DNA of 64,000 nt from CBDHHC01 sp965263345 (GTDB taxonomy: Bacteria > Pseudomonadota > Alphaproteobacteria > Rhizobiales > CBDHHC01). The number at the start of each line of letters is the position of its first letter. The stretch's first letter is position 1. The notes beneath the pieces are model-generated. The model did not search any database, was not told where the DNA came from, and saw only the letters and a list, made by a program, of their open reading frames with translations. Position numbers and translations under genes: made by a program. Positions 9,176 through 18,915 of the stretch are shown here, piece after piece. Location of the stretch: contig CBDHHC010000024.1 of assembly GCA_965263345.1 (NCBI GenBank), positions 992,001 through 1,056,000 on the forward strand, read 5' to 3'.

Positions 9176-10551
9176 ATTTTTATCTTAATGTACTTATTGA
9201 CCAAAAGAGAACTCTGCAAAATTGATGCATTTATGCCTGTTCGAATAAATCCAAAATATAACAAAATTAATTTAACAGCGATTAGGCTGATAAAAGAAGC
9301 AATGGCAGCACCAATAAAACCGTAAAAGAAAATTAGAAAAAGGTTTAAAACAATATTTAGCAATGCCATTAAAATAAATATATGAGCAACTATTCGTTCA
9401 TACCCACTCATCGTCATCAATAAAGCTGCAGGTCCTAGCCCAACATCAACAACTCTCAGAATGACCAATATAACAAAAGCTGGATAAGCTAATTGAAAAT
9501 TCACTCCAAATATGCCAAGACACTCTCTTCCAAAAAATATAAAAAATACTCCAAATAACAATGTTATAAAAAAAACACCTTTTGTTAAGCGAACAACAAT
9601 ATTTTGTAATTCACTAGTTTTACCTTTAGCATATAAGCTTGATATAATGGGAGCTAAAACCATTTCTGCAGCAACCATCCCAAAAACTAATATATAAGCT
9701 AAACGATTAGCGACAGCATAAAGCCCAGCTTCTTCAGTCCCTCGCATTGCACTCAGCATAACCAAATCTGTTTGACCAAGAATTGTTTGAGACCCTGCAT
9801 AAACAAGCATTGGCAATGAAGTTCCAAGCCACTGCTTATTATTATACTCTAGCGAAACATCTTTTATGTAGGGAGATGTTTTATTCTGCAACCAATAAAA
9901 CGCAACTATGAGAGCAATAACAGCACCAACACCATTTAATATCATCGCAGATATAGGGTTGATACTTTTAGGCCAAAAATTAAAACATAGAATTAATGTA
10001 ACACATAAGATTGCCGGCCTGATAAGCATATTGGCAGAGTTGCCCTTAATGACTTGTTCCAATCCTCTTAATCCTGAGGTGAATAATGTACATAAAACGA
10101 TAAATGGCAAGATGAATGCTCCAACTTGCAATACCTCACCCAGTAGAATTCCATGCGATGTTGTGAGAAAAATTTGTGCTATAAAATATAAGACCCCTGA
10201 ACACAGCAAGCTTGAAATGATGATGAGAAACGAAGAGAAATATAATAATCCCTTTAATTTTCCCCAACTCTTTTCTGACCGGGAAATAGCAAACTCTTTA
10301 ACAATTAAGATATGAAACCCTAAACTTGCTGGGATCGCAAATAAACTCATCCAAGCTATAGCACCAGAATAAGCACCATACCCTTCAGGACCTAACCATC
10401 TCGCAAGAAAGATCGCATTCACGAAAGATAAAGCAGCAAAGCCGACCTGAATTAAAAAACTACCTACAGCACCAAAAGCCAGCTTCTCCCAGATATCGTC
10501 ACCTGCAAAAAATGTGTAAGCTTTCCATTTATTAAAAACAAGAGATTTCAT
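9166..10551 (-). CDS. Wzx-like polysaccharide flippase (MOP superfamily)
   Basis: A 461-residue polytopic membrane protein with about 12-14 helices. The Polysacc_synt opening is present: AFGAVGSFLIQVGFAALSFVNAIFLARWLGPEGYGAYSGA. It is predicted to flip the undecaprenyl-diphosphate-linked repeat unit from the cytoplasmic to the periplasmic leaflet. Later landmarks are GSQTILGQTDLVMLSAMRGTEEAGLYAVANRLA and ILRVVDVGLGPAALLMTMSG, typical of the family. It overlaps the CgeB-like gene downstream and follows a GT4 gene by 17 bases, so it belongs to the core of the operon. Confidence 0.9.
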   Translation of the reverse strand: MKSLVFNKWKAYTFFAGDDIWEKLAFGAVGSFLIQVGFAALSFVNAIFLARWLGPEGYGAYSGAIAWMSLFAIPASLGFHILIVKEFAISRSEKSWGKLKGLLYFSSFLIIISSLLCSGVLYFIAQIFLTTSHGILLGEVLQVGAFILPFIVLCTLFTSGLRGLEQVIKGNSANMLIRPAILCVTLILCFNFWPKSINPISAMILNGVGAVIALIVAFYWLQNKTSPYIKDVSLEYNNKQWLGTSLPMLVYAGSQTILGQTDLVMLSAMRGTEEAGLYAVANRLAYILVFGMVAAEMVLAPIISSLYAKGKTSELQNIVVRLTKGVFFITLLFGVFFIFFGRECLGIFGVNFQLAYPAFVILVILRVVDVGLGPAALLMTMSGYERIVAHIFILMALLNIVLNLFLIFFYGFIGAAIASFISLIAVKLILLYFGFIRTGINASILQSSLLVNKYIKIKICN

Positions 10552-10568
10552 AGAATTTATATTAACGA

Positions 10569-11648
10569 TTATAGAGCTAAAAAGTTCTCTAATATCGGTT
10601 TTATTCTAGAACGAAATGCTGAATAGCAGAAATGTTTTCTCCATCGCTTCTGTCCAGCACGCCCCATTCTAAAAGCGAGCTCCTTATTCTTGAGAAGATT
10701 TATAATGCATGAAGTAAAATACTCTCGATCTGTCAAATCAATGTTATACCCTGTCTCACGATCAATATTAATCTCCTGACCAGCATCATGAATTGAAGCA
10801 ATAACTGGAACTCCATATCTCATAGCTTCTACATATGTTAATCCAAACCCCTCGGTTCGACTTGGCATTATAAAAACATGAGCTCGACTCCATAAATCTT
10901 CTATTTTCTCGTCAGAGACAAAACCCGTTATTTCTACATAATCACTAAGCTTTAAATTTAAAACTTTTTTTCTTAAAGAATCTAATCCAGGCCCAGTCCC
11001 CGTAATAACCAACTTAGCATTCGGTACTGCTTTTAAAACCTCTGGCCAAACTTCCAAAGTTAGATCATGACCTTTATTACGCCCCTCAACAATACGCCCT
11101 AAAATAAATGCTACTGGCTCACCTCTAAAATCAGACATATGTTGTGGCAATAAATCCTGTTCAGTTCCCAACCAACAAACATTTGCTTTTTCAAAACTTC
11201 CATGTAACCCTTGTGCTTTATCTTTAGTATATTGAGAATTAACTAATGTTAAATTAGAGTTTCGGATAGCTTTCTGATAATCGAACCTTAAATTTTCCCA
11301 TACATCAATACCATGTACCCAAACTGCGGAAGGCCGATTAAGCCAAGGAAAGATAGGATGCGCTCGTGCCGTTCCTGGAAAATCATATATAAAATGAGTA
11401 AATGATCTAGCAGCCATATGCCCTTTAACAAGAAATTTCAGCTGACTTCCATGAGTAACATTCACGTCACACCCATGAACGGAAGAGCATTTCGTGTCTT
11501 TAAGTGCTAAAGCATCGACAGGGATACCTTCATCTACAAGAACTTTAGCTGTCAGTCTTGCAACTCTGCATATTCCACCATTACCAGCACACATTGTTGC
11601 AGCTCCAAGAAAAACTCTTGGGGATTGTTTAGTCCTAACACGACCCAT
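10569..11648 (-). CDS. Glycosyltransferase family 4
   Basis: GT-B glycosyltransferase of about 359 residues. The N-terminal part has an FLGAATMCAGNGGICRVARLTAK loop. The C-terminal donor domain has FILGRIVEGRNKGHDLTLEVW, KLVITGTGPGLDSLRKK, and an E-x7-E region SRTEGFGLTYVEAM. The frame opens with a GTG at 11660, but the ATG at 11648 (MGRVRTK) is preceded by AAAGGTG at a usable distance and is preferred. It sits 19 bases after the GT2 gene on the minus strand. The sugar donor is not predictable. Confidence 0.86.
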   Translation of the reverse strand: MGRVRTKQSPRVFLGAATMCAGNGGICRVARLTAKVLVDEGIPVDALALKDTKCSSVHGCDVNVTHGSQLKFLVKGHMAARSFTHFIYDFPGTARAHPIFPWLNRPSAVWVHGIDVWENLRFDYQKAIRNSNLTLVNSQYTKDKAQGLHGSFEKANVCWLGTEQDLLPQHMSDFRGEPVAFILGRIVEGRNKGHDLTLEVWPEVLKAVPNAKLVITGTGPGLDSLRKKVLNLKLSDYVEITGFVSDEKIEDLWSRAHVFIMPSRTEGFGLTYVEAMRYGVPVIASIHDAGQEINIDRETGYNIDLTDREYFTSCIINLLKNKELAFRMGRAGQKRWRKHFCYSAFRSRIKPILENFLAL

Positions 11649-11679
11649 GGTCAAATTCACACCTTTACCAAGCAGCTAA

Positions 11680-12558
11680 TTAATAAAAACCATACCGCTT
11701 CTGTAAACAATAAACTTGCTCTAAATGTTTCGTTCCTCTCCCAGACAGAGCAGCTTTTATTCCGCTCCAATATTGTTTTTTCAGTTGACGAGAGAGATAT
11801 CTTTTCTTTCCAAGTTGGAACCCAGGAAATGTATCATATGCACCTGAATGATGACAAAAAACGTCCATCATCTCATTAAGATGATAAATCTGGCTGTTAT
11901 CAGAATTAGTAGAAACATTTCTGATGACCAAAGCATCATCAACCATCACGGCCCCTGCATCTAAAACCATATCAAACCATGCAAGTATATCTATTGAGAA
12001 CCTACGTTTATGAAAATACTTATTATAAAAACTTCGTTCTTTAAAAAAATCATACTCAATACACAACTCAGAAATATTCCAGCCCCAATTTTTATCTTCA
12101 CATAAAAAACGGAATAAATTAGAGCGATCTAGACAAAAAATATTTAAATCAGAAGGCATATGATATGTTTCTAGATCATTTAAATTCTTAGACTGTTTCA
12201 CACAAATAAGTTTCGTTTCATAATCTTTATCTTTAAAAATATTATAGAGTATTTTTAAACAATCTTTAGCCAGAAGGTCTTGTGGAAGTAAAAATTTTAA
12301 ATATCGCCCATTCGCCCTACTGCAAGCCGCATTAAGCCCTTCAAAGACTCCTAGAGGTTCTGGGTTTTCATAATATAAAATACGATCATCATCAAACTCT
12401 TCAAAAACATTATTGAAAGAGCCCTTAGGGCTATTACTTTGTATAATCACTTCAAAATTTCTAAACCTTTGTGCTAAGATACTCTCCAATGTCACTTTAA
12501 GGTGAGAACTAACATGATCAACAGGAATACAAATCGAGAAAAAAGGTTGAGCTATCAT
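11680..12558 (-). CDS. Glycosyltransferase family 2
   Basis: GT-A fold protein of 292 residues. The N-terminus FFSICIPVDHVSSHLKVTLESILAQRFRNFEVIIQSNSP is a standard GT2 start. The LGVFEGLNAACSRANGRYLKFLLPQDLL segment corresponds to the acceptor/DxD region, but the DxD is replaced by L-P-Q-D. That weakens confidence in metal binding in the usual way. It is the first gene after a putative terminator and a 281-base spacer, so it may begin its own transcript for the glycosyltransferase block. The C-terminal half shows no motif I recognise. Confidence 0.75.
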   Translation of the reverse strand: MIAQPFFSICIPVDHVSSHLKVTLESILAQRFRNFEVIIQSNSPKGSFNNVFEEFDDDRILYYENPEPLGVFEGLNAACSRANGRYLKFLLPQDLLAKDCLKILYNIFKDKDYETKLICVKQSKNLNDLETYHMPSDLNIFCLDRSNLFRFLCEDKNWGWNISELCIEYDFFKERSFYNKYFHKRRFSIDILAWFDMVLDAGAVMVDDALVIRNVSTNSDNSQIYHLNEMMDVFCHHSGAYDTFPGFQLGKKRYLSRQLKKQYWSGIKAALSGRGTKHLEQVYCLQKRYGFY

Positions 12559-12839
12559 AACTTATTCAAACCAATGCTACCGCACTCTAGGTGAAACCAA
12601 GAGTTCAAAAAGTTTATTTAAAAAGAAGCAAAAACGCTTCATATTGATTCGAAAAACCTATAATCATCTTATTAACAAACTCTACACATTTCAGGCATGC
12701 AAAATTTGAATAAGACCATCTTTAAAGATTATCTAAAGATAACTATAATTTCTTTTGAAGATTAAAAATTAAGGTGAAAACAAAGTTACGATTGAAACTC
12801 CTATACAAAACAAAATCCATAAACCAAGAACTTTTTATA
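12559..12839. other. 281-base spacer between priming transferase and GT block
   Basis: An AT-rich spacer without a credible reading frame. Apart from the small hairpin at 12620-12640 described separately, I see no repeat or coding remnant. It separates the assembly/export genes upstream (12840-20324) from the repeat-unit genes downstream and so is the probable promoter region for the latter. No convincing -35/-10 pair could be picked by eye. Confidence 0.5.
12620..12640 (-). terminator. Putative weak intrinsic terminator after the priming transferase gene
   Basis: Read on the minus strand, GAAGC and GCTTC form a five-base stem around a six-base loop (12640-12625), followed at once by five T (12624-12620). 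The stem is short and AT-rich genomes produce such hairpins by chance, so this is only a candidate. Its place about 200 bases beyond the stop of the glycosylphosphotransferase gene fits an attenuation point inside the polysaccharide locus. Confidence 0.4.
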
Positions 12840-14384
12840 TCACGCAATCCGCCGTTGACTGGAACCAGACATTAAACGTGAAGCATTATTTTTAGGTTGA
12901 TTGATTAACTCCTGAAATTTTCTTCCTTCACCAACCAATTCTTTATACGCCTGTTCAATCGCAGAATGGTTAAGGCGTTCTCCAAAAACCACCATATGTA
13001 GTGTTAAAAAAACAATTTTTAGATCAAGCCATAGGGACGCGTTATGTAAATACCATAAGTCTAGAATTGCTTTATCGTTTTTGGAAACCGACTTACCACC
13101 ATTAACTTGCGCCCATCCAGTTAAACCAGGGCGTACTAATAATCTTAGCCCTGCCTCTTCAGGTTGATCGACCATAAGCAAGGGCCTTGGACCAACAAAT
13201 GACATTTGTCCAATAAGAATATTGTAAAGCTGAGGCAATTCATCCAAACGGCTTCTTCTTAAAAAGTGACCAACCATTGAAGTTCTCTCACGATCAGGTA
13301 GCCTATTCCCATGTCGATCAAGACCGCTTGACATCGTCTTAAATTTATACAGCCGAAAAGTTTGACCATTTTTACCAGGTCGCAATTGCCAGAATGTAAT
13401 CGGATGACCTTGATCCAAAAGAACCAGAAGACCCACGAAGAAAATTATCGGACTAAAGCATAAAATCATACATAAACTAAAAACAATATCCGCAAAACGT
13501 TTATAGTTAAGATATTTATTTTTATATGAAAATATTGGAATCTTCCTCTTAATCTCTATGGAAGAGAGAGACGTACTACTATCGATATTATGATCATTCA
13601 CAATCTCTTGCTGTTGAGAAAAAGTACTTAATTGATCACTAAACATATCAATTTTGATACGACCGCGTTGTTCTAAATCAGATAATAATGTTTTAGAAAC
13701 AGACGAAAGCTTCTCATAAGGCAGCGCAATAACAACCCGTTGAATGTCCATACCATGAATTTTATAATTTTCTAATATTTGAGGTAGCAACTTAGGACTA
13801 CCAATTACATGGCACGATTGTATACATCTTCCTTTTAATTGCTCTCTTTCATCTAATATGCCAACAACATTAACTGATTTTTTTTCCACATCATTAACCC
13901 ATCGCAAATATAACTCTGCTATATGAGTTAAACCAATAACCAAAACATTTTCTTTCTGTGTCAGAGAATGTATTGCTGTATGAAAATCTGTTCGCCGCAA
14001 AATATGCCGCACACACACCCTGAAAGCAATCATGGAAAAAAGAACAAACCCCCATTGTAGGAGTTGAAAAGAAACACTCTCATATTTTACAGACATAACA
14101 AATAAATAGAAATAAGTTGTGATCATCATAGCTAACACAACTGCCTTCAAGATTTTCCAAAAATCAGGAAGAGAGACATATCGCCATATGCCTCTGTGAA
14201 TTCCAGAAGTAACAAAAACCAAAAAGGAAACAATGAAACAAATTAAAGTATAAGGAAGTATCTCCTTGATGCGCTGTAATGTTAAATAAAAATCTTCTAA
14301 AATAAGAATGGCTACAAAAGGTGAGAAAGCAACAATTGCCAAATCAAAAGATAAAAGTAACCACTTTCTCAAGACCAGCTCCAT
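12840..14384 (-). CDS. Polyprenyl glycosylphosphotransferase (priming enzyme, WcaJ/ExoY family)
   Basis: It starts the repeat unit by transferring a sugar-1-phosphate to undecaprenyl phosphate at the inner membrane. Four N-terminal transmembrane helices (about residues 5-120) are followed by a CoA-binding-like Rossmann domain (about 145-270). The C-terminal bacterial sugar transferase domain has FRLYKFKTMSSG, SRLDELPQLYNILIGQMSFVGPRP and RPGLTGWAQVNG. The product is about 514 residues from the ATG at 14384; a GTG at 14414 would add ten residues, but neither has a strong ribosome site. A 259-residue unknown gene lies just upstream. Glucose is the commonest substrate in this family, but this one is untested. 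Confidence 0.92.
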   Translation of the reverse strand: MELVLRKWLLLSFDLAIVAFSPFVAILILEDFYLTLQRIKEILPYTLICFIVSFLVFVTSGIHRGIWRYVSLPDFWKILKAVVLAMMITTYFYLFVMSVKYESVSFQLLQWGFVLFSMIAFRVCVRHILRRTDFHTAIHSLTQKENVLVIGLTHIAELYLRWVNDVEKKSVNVVGILDEREQLKGRCIQSCHVIGSPKLLPQILENYKIHGMDIQRVVIALPYEKLSSVSKTLLSDLEQRGRIKIDMFSDQLSTFSQQQEIVNDHNIDSSTSLSSIEIKRKIPIFSYKNKYLNYKRFADIVFSLCMILCFSPIIFFVGLLVLLDQGHPITFWQLRPGKNGQTFRLYKFKTMSSGLDRHGNRLPDRERTSMVGHFLRRSRLDELPQLYNILIGQMSFVGPRPLLMVDQPEEAGLRLLVRPGLTGWAQVNGGKSVSKNDKAILDLWYLHNASLWLDLKIVFLTLHMVVFGERLNHSAIEQAYKELVGEGRKFQELINQPKNNASRLMSGSSQRRIA

Positions 14385-14469
14385 TAAAAAATAACACCAA
14401 ACTGAAAATGACACTAATCAAGTTTTTTTTAAATAGTTTATTTTGATAATCTACAACTTTATAAGATAC

Positions 14470-15249
14470 TTACTTGACTATACTATATAAAAGATTCTCT
14501 CCAATAAAATAACCCTTTCTTTTCAAATAAGACGAAAGTATTTTTATTTCTTGATATCCATATCTATTTATCTGGCTATAAATTATTTTTTTTCCTTTAG
14601 TCGAGGTATTCGCAAATATTTGTGCAAGTTCATATTTAAAATAATGATGTTCCCAAAGGAGATGAATGTCTTTTTTTGCAAATGCTCTCACAGCATCGCT
14701 TACATATCGCCAATTACTCAAAACAAACTTCAAACGTTCTGTAGCAACCCAACCTTCTCTCATCCCAGTAAGATAAGACATTCTTAAAAACTTATTAGGA
14801 CGGCTCCCAGGATCTTGTTGCCTGGCACTAACTTCAGCTAACAAATACCAATAATTAGGTTTTGATGGTCTAGTGCGTAAAGAAGTTTCTATTGTCGAAT
14901 AAATCTTATTTTTAATGTTTAGAGTATTTTGGGATTTGCGAACATCTTGAGTTAGATAAGACTGATACTTTTTAAGTAGATAAGACACTTTCTGATCTTT
15001 ATAAATATGGTTATATCTATCAAGATAGTCTAAATCGAATAGATTTTGAATAAAACTTTCATTTTTTATAATTTCAAAACTGCTTACGCTCTCGTTATTC
15101 TCAGATAAATACCCTTTTTCAAAATAAGAAGTAATTTCATTTATACCTCTTGGAATAATCAGATAAAGTGAAAAAATCCCAATAAGAAAAAAACAATAAA
15201 AACTTGTTAAATTATTTTTTTTGTAATGCTGAATTTTCAAGGACTTCAT
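14470..15249 (-). CDS. Membrane-anchored protein of unknown function in the polysaccharide locus
   Basis: A 259-residue basic protein with one N-terminal transmembrane helix (about residues 15-33, FYCFFLIGIFSLYLII), so most of it would lie in the periplasm. The region near residues 120-180 (SLRTRPSKPNYWYLLAEVSARQ, then SYLTGMREGWVATERLKFVL) has the spacing of a degenerate TPR. It resembles the small unnamed proteins placed next to Wzc and the priming transferase in other alphaproteobacterial polysaccharide loci. I cannot name a family. It is 18 bases downstream of the Wzc-like gene and likely co-transcribed, so a role in assembly or chain-length control is an inference from position only. Confidence 0.65.
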   Translation of the reverse strand: MKSLKIQHYKKNNLTSFYCFFLIGIFSLYLIIPRGINEITSYFEKGYLSENNESVSSFEIIKNESFIQNLFDLDYLDRYNHIYKDQKVSYLLKKYQSYLTQDVRKSQNTLNIKNKIYSTIETSLRTRPSKPNYWYLLAEVSARQQDPGSRPNKFLRMSYLTGMREGWVATERLKFVLSNWRYVSDAVRAFAKKDIHLLWEHHYFKYELAQIFANTSTKGKKIIYSQINRYGYQEIKILSSYLKRKGYFIGENLLYSIVK

Positions 15250-15267
15250 TTACAAAATAGTCCACCT

Positions 15268-17478
15268 TTAGCTGTTATTAAATTGATAATCAGAATGTCC
15301 ATAATACCCACCATATCCAGAATAAGCACTACCTTGCACTTTTTTAAGATCGACTTTATTTAAGACAATACCAGTAAGCTTTTCCCGCTCTGGATCTAAT
15401 GTATTTAAAACATTCAAGATTGCATCCTTGGGTGTCTTATCCCACTCAACAACAAGAACAAGACTATCAACAATCTGCATCAGTACTTTTGCATCAATGA
15501 CAGGCATCACAGGAGATGCATCAAAAACTATAAGACCATACATACTCCTCAATTGCTGCAGTAAAGCCTTCATGTTTTCAGACCTTAAAATCTCAGCAGA
15601 ATTATAAGGAACACTTTTACTAGGTAAAATATCAACACCTGTATGATCTCTAATGATGGCTTCTTCGACTGATATTTGTCGACTTAAAAGCTCTATCAAT
15701 CCTTTATCATACCCTTTAACAAGTCGTTCTGTTAAAGAAGGGTTTCTCAAATCAGCATCAATTAATAATGTTCTCGTTCCAACTTGTGCAGCATGTTGAG
15801 CAAAATTTGTACAAATTGTTGTTTTACCTTCATTTGGAAACACGGAAGTCATCAGAACAACTTTAGGAGGACGATCGATATTAGATAATTCTAGTCCAAC
15901 TTTTAATGTCCGCATCGCCTCAGCAAATGGTGTCAAAGGACGCATCACCGAAAACCGCTCAATAGGAATATCTTGTCCTTCATAAAAAGTATCAGAAGAA
16001 CTTAACTTAGGTATAGATACAAGATGAGAAGCCTGTAAAAACTCTTCAATTTGCTCAGGTTTTTTGATGCTGTTATCAAAATATTCTAATAAAAACGCAA
16101 GCCCTAAGCCTAATGTTGTAAATCCGATCAAAGCAAGCGCTAATGCTCTGGTTTTATTCGGAAAACTCGGGACTGAATTTGGTACAGCTTGTGTGATAAT
16201 ACGAGTATCAGCAGTTTTAAGTGTTTCCTGCTGAGAGGTTTGCTTAAAACGATTCAAAAAAGACTCATAAACAGCACGATTCGCTTGAGCGTCCCTTTGT
16301 AATTCCCTTAAGCGAATTGAAGCTGTTCGCTCACCTTGCGTTTTGCTTTTTAACTCTTCAATATTTTTTTGTATTAAAACAACTTTGTTTTTAATTGATT
16401 GATATTTTGTTTTAATATTATCAACAACCTTTAAAGCTTCAACCTCAATTTGTCGTTCTAAACTTTGCCGTTCACTCCTCTTACTAACAACCATAGGATG
16501 ACGCTTAGTAAACCTTGTAATTAGCTCTGTCTCTTCTTTGGCAAGTTTTGCTCGCGCCTGACGAAGTTTTTTAATTTCTTCAGAACCAGCTAGAACATCA
16601 ATTGTACTTAGGCGACCTTTTTTTCTAAGGACATTACGGACTTGTTGATATTGTGTATATTTCTCATTCAATTCAATACGAGCAAGAATGAGCTTTTCAT
16701 TAAGCTTTTCTAACTCTGCCTCGAAAGGTGTTTTGCCTTTTGTTCCTATAAGATTGTTTTTAGCTATATATAATTCTATGGCCTTTTCAGAGACTTGCAA
16801 TTTTTTTTGTAAGGTAGCAAGCCTCTCATTTAACCAATTATTAGCGGTACGAGTAGCCTCAAATCTAGCTTCAAGTTGTGAGACAATATATGCATTTGCA
16901 ACACTGTTTGCAATCTGCGCAGCTTTGTTGGGACTTTCGGATGAAAAACTAACTGCAATGATATAGGTACGACCAACACGTTTAACTTTTACATTTTTGG
17001 AGAACTTTCTTATTATATCTTGTAGCTCCTGATTATTAATACTCTCTTTTTTATTGTCTAAGTCTTCTGCTCGGACGGACATTTGAAACAAATTCAAAAA
17101 ACCAAAAAGAGAAAATGAACCATTTGATAACGTTGGATTAAATTCAGGGTCTTGATAAAGGTTAAGCTCATTAATAACACGTTCAGCAATATGCGAGGAC
17201 TTCATAATCAATACTTCACTGGCAATACTGATTGCATCCACACTAAGATTGGAAAAAACTGCTTCTCCCTCAACAACATTTTTACTACGAGGGTCTAGAA
17301 TAAGTTCTGCAGTTGAAGAATATTGAGGCGTTTGCATAAATACACTCAACATTACAAAACCAACACCAAGTACAACAGTACTGAAAATCACCTTCCATCT
17401 ACTGCGAACGAGTTGATAGAAGTCCTTAGGATCAAAAGTTTGACCAGCATCATTAATTTTATTTTTATCTACCACCAT
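15268..17478 (-). CDS. Wzc/ExoP-like chain-length determinant and tyrosine autokinase
   Basis: Inner-membrane polysaccharide co-polymerase of 736 residues. Domain order: Wzz-type N-terminus (about 15-100) with the first helix near residue 35; a long periplasmic coiled coil (about 200-420); a second helix near 445; and a C-terminal cytoplasmic BY-kinase. The kinase shows a Walker A SVFPNEGKTT, Walker A' LLIDADLRNP, and Walker B LIVFDASPV. It ends with the tyrosine cluster YSGYGGYYGHSDY expected for autophosphorylation. It controls chain length and couples polymerisation to export with the outer-membrane lipoprotein encoded at 19.7 kb. The single-polypeptide form is the usual proteobacterial arrangement. 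Confidence 0.93.
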   Translation of the reverse strand: MVVDKNKINDAGQTFDPKDFYQLVRSRWKVIFSTVVLGVGFVMLSVFMQTPQYSSTAELILDPRSKNVVEGEAVFSNLSVDAISIASEVLIMKSSHIAERVINELNLYQDPEFNPTLSNGSFSLFGFLNLFQMSVRAEDLDNKKESINNQELQDIIRKFSKNVKVKRVGRTYIIAVSFSSESPNKAAQIANSVANAYIVSQLEARFEATRTANNWLNERLATLQKKLQVSEKAIELYIAKNNLIGTKGKTPFEAELEKLNEKLILARIELNEKYTQYQQVRNVLRKKGRLSTIDVLAGSEEIKKLRQARAKLAKEETELITRFTKRHPMVVSKRSERQSLERQIEVEALKVVDNIKTKYQSIKNKVVLIQKNIEELKSKTQGERTASIRLRELQRDAQANRAVYESFLNRFKQTSQQETLKTADTRIITQAVPNSVPSFPNKTRALALALIGFTTLGLGLAFLLEYFDNSIKKPEQIEEFLQASHLVSIPKLSSSDTFYEGQDIPIERFSVMRPLTPFAEAMRTLKVGLELSNIDRPPKVVLMTSVFPNEGKTTICTNFAQHAAQVGTRTLLIDADLRNPSLTERLVKGYDKGLIELLSRQISVEEAIIRDHTGVDILPSKSVPYNSAEILRSENMKALLQQLRSMYGLIVFDASPVMPVIDAKVLMQIVDSLVLVVEWDKTPKDAILNVLNTLDPEREKLTGIVLNKVDLKKVQGSAYSGYGGYYGHSDYQFNNS

Positions 17479-17534
17479 AACACAACAACCCTAGGACCTC
17501 TCCTCAAACCTTTAAAAAACAGAGGTATGTAATT

Positions 17535-18851
17535 TTAAAATTGAAGTTTTATCTCCCCACCAAAAATATTTTTATCATAATCGAAATTGTTATCGTTCGA
17601 ATCTTTATTGGTATATGTATAAAAAGTTTTCGCTCGTAATTTTCTATTGATTAAATATTCAAGTGAAACGCCTGCTGTAATCTGTTCATCCTCACGCGAT
17701 GACCCCACAAAATCTTCAAAAAGATATGAAACATATGGAGACCCAATAAGATTACGCATGATCTCATAATCGACTTTCGCAACAATAATAGTGTCAACAT
17801 GGCCTGAAGCATCTGATACAGTTGTTTCAGAGACAACACGCGTCGCATCAAGACTAACAGTCATTAACTTTGTTGGGTTCCATAAGAGGGCAAACTTAAA
17901 GGCCAAATCTTCAACATCAGATAAACTATTGTCATCATAATCTTGATAGAGATAACCAATAGATGCCTCACCTGCAATCAGGCGAGTAATCTCAAATTCA
18001 ACACCAACTCTGGCTTCTAAACCATCCGAGTCTCTATTCTGAAGAGCTGCATTAGAAACATCGCCACTATCAAAATCACGGAAGTTTGCATCCAGTAGTC
18101 CAAAGAAGCTATAACCAGGAGATACAAAATATGATTTTTTCACCACAGCCGAATAGATATAACCATCTCGAGAATCTTGCCCAGAACCTTTATAATCATA
18201 ATTCTGGATTGACCCGCCAACTTGCAAACTGGAATTAGAAAACTTTTTATCTACTGTAACTGTCCCTAAAAAATGCGTATATTCCGTTGGTTCATTTGCC
18301 GTTATATCAGCATCACTTGAACCACGAGCTTCGTGCAATTGAGCAAAAGACACATTACTGGAGACAGATAAATCATGATAAATATCAAGACGTCCACTTA
18401 AACCGCCCGTCAAGTTCGTAGTATCATCACTTGTTAAATCAAGATATCTCTTGTCATCAATAGAAAAAATAAATCCAAATTCATGACGCCCCCAATCTGA
18501 CTCAGCCTTAACGCCAGCTTGACTATTAAAATAAACATCCTCTTGCTCTTGGTTAGAACCTTGCGACAAAACATTATCGTCAAAGAACACACCAAAAGAA
18601 GCAAACGGTGAATAAATAAAACCGTTAGCACGAATACCTAGAGGATCATATTCTGGTCGCGAGCGACCATAAACGCTAGCTTCTTGAACCGTATTACCAT
18701 ATTCTGTACCTTGAACTGCAACGGCATCTCGAGCAGCTACATTTCTTGAATAACGCCCATCATCAGCAACAGAAAAACCTGCTAAAAAAGACATATACAA
18801 ACAACACAGAGCGAAAAAGCGGCACAACAATCCAATTTTAGGAAACAACAT
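17535..18851 (-). CDS. Outer-membrane beta-barrel protein of polysaccharide loci (BBP2-like)
   Basis: A 438-residue outer-membrane protein. It has a signal peptide (residues 1-29, ending LAGFSVADD), then repeated amphipathic beta strands with alternating hydrophobic residues from about residue 80 to the end, and a C-terminal aromatic (EIKLQF). The segment SPFASFGVFFDDNVLSQG with a following DVYFNSQAGVKAESDWGRHE is the opening typical of BBP2 barrels that accompany Wza/Wzc genes. These are thought to act in polysaccharide export or surface attachment. It is immediately upstream of the Wzc-like gene (56-base spacing) on the same strand. Confidence 0.85.
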   Translation of the reverse strand: MLFPKIGLLCRFFALCCLYMSFLAGFSVADDGRYSRNVAARDAVAVQGTEYGNTVQEASVYGRSRPEYDPLGIRANGFIYSPFASFGVFFDDNVLSQGSNQEQEDVYFNSQAGVKAESDWGRHEFGFIFSIDDKRYLDLTSDDTTNLTGGLSGRLDIYHDLSVSSNVSFAQLHEARGSSDADITANEPTEYTHFLGTVTVDKKFSNSSLQVGGSIQNYDYKGSGQDSRDGYIYSAVVKKSYFVSPGYSFFGLLDANFRDFDSGDVSNAALQNRDSDGLEARVGVEFEITRLIAGEASIGYLYQDYDDNSLSDVEDLAFKFALLWNPTKLMTVSLDATRVVSETTVSDASGHVDTIIVAKVDYEIMRNLIGSPYVSYLFEDFVGSSREDEQITAGVSLEYLINRKLRAKTFYTYTNKDSNDNNFDYDKNIFGGEIKLQF

Positions 18852-18915
18852 TTTCTATCCCCACACCCAAATAATCAGTAAAAATTATTATAAAAATTCT
18901 GATATTCAATTTCTT

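Noticed and set aside
9908..10315. 135-codon plus-strand frame opposite the flippase
   Set aside because: Complete antisense overlap with a convincing Wzx gene; no start signal.
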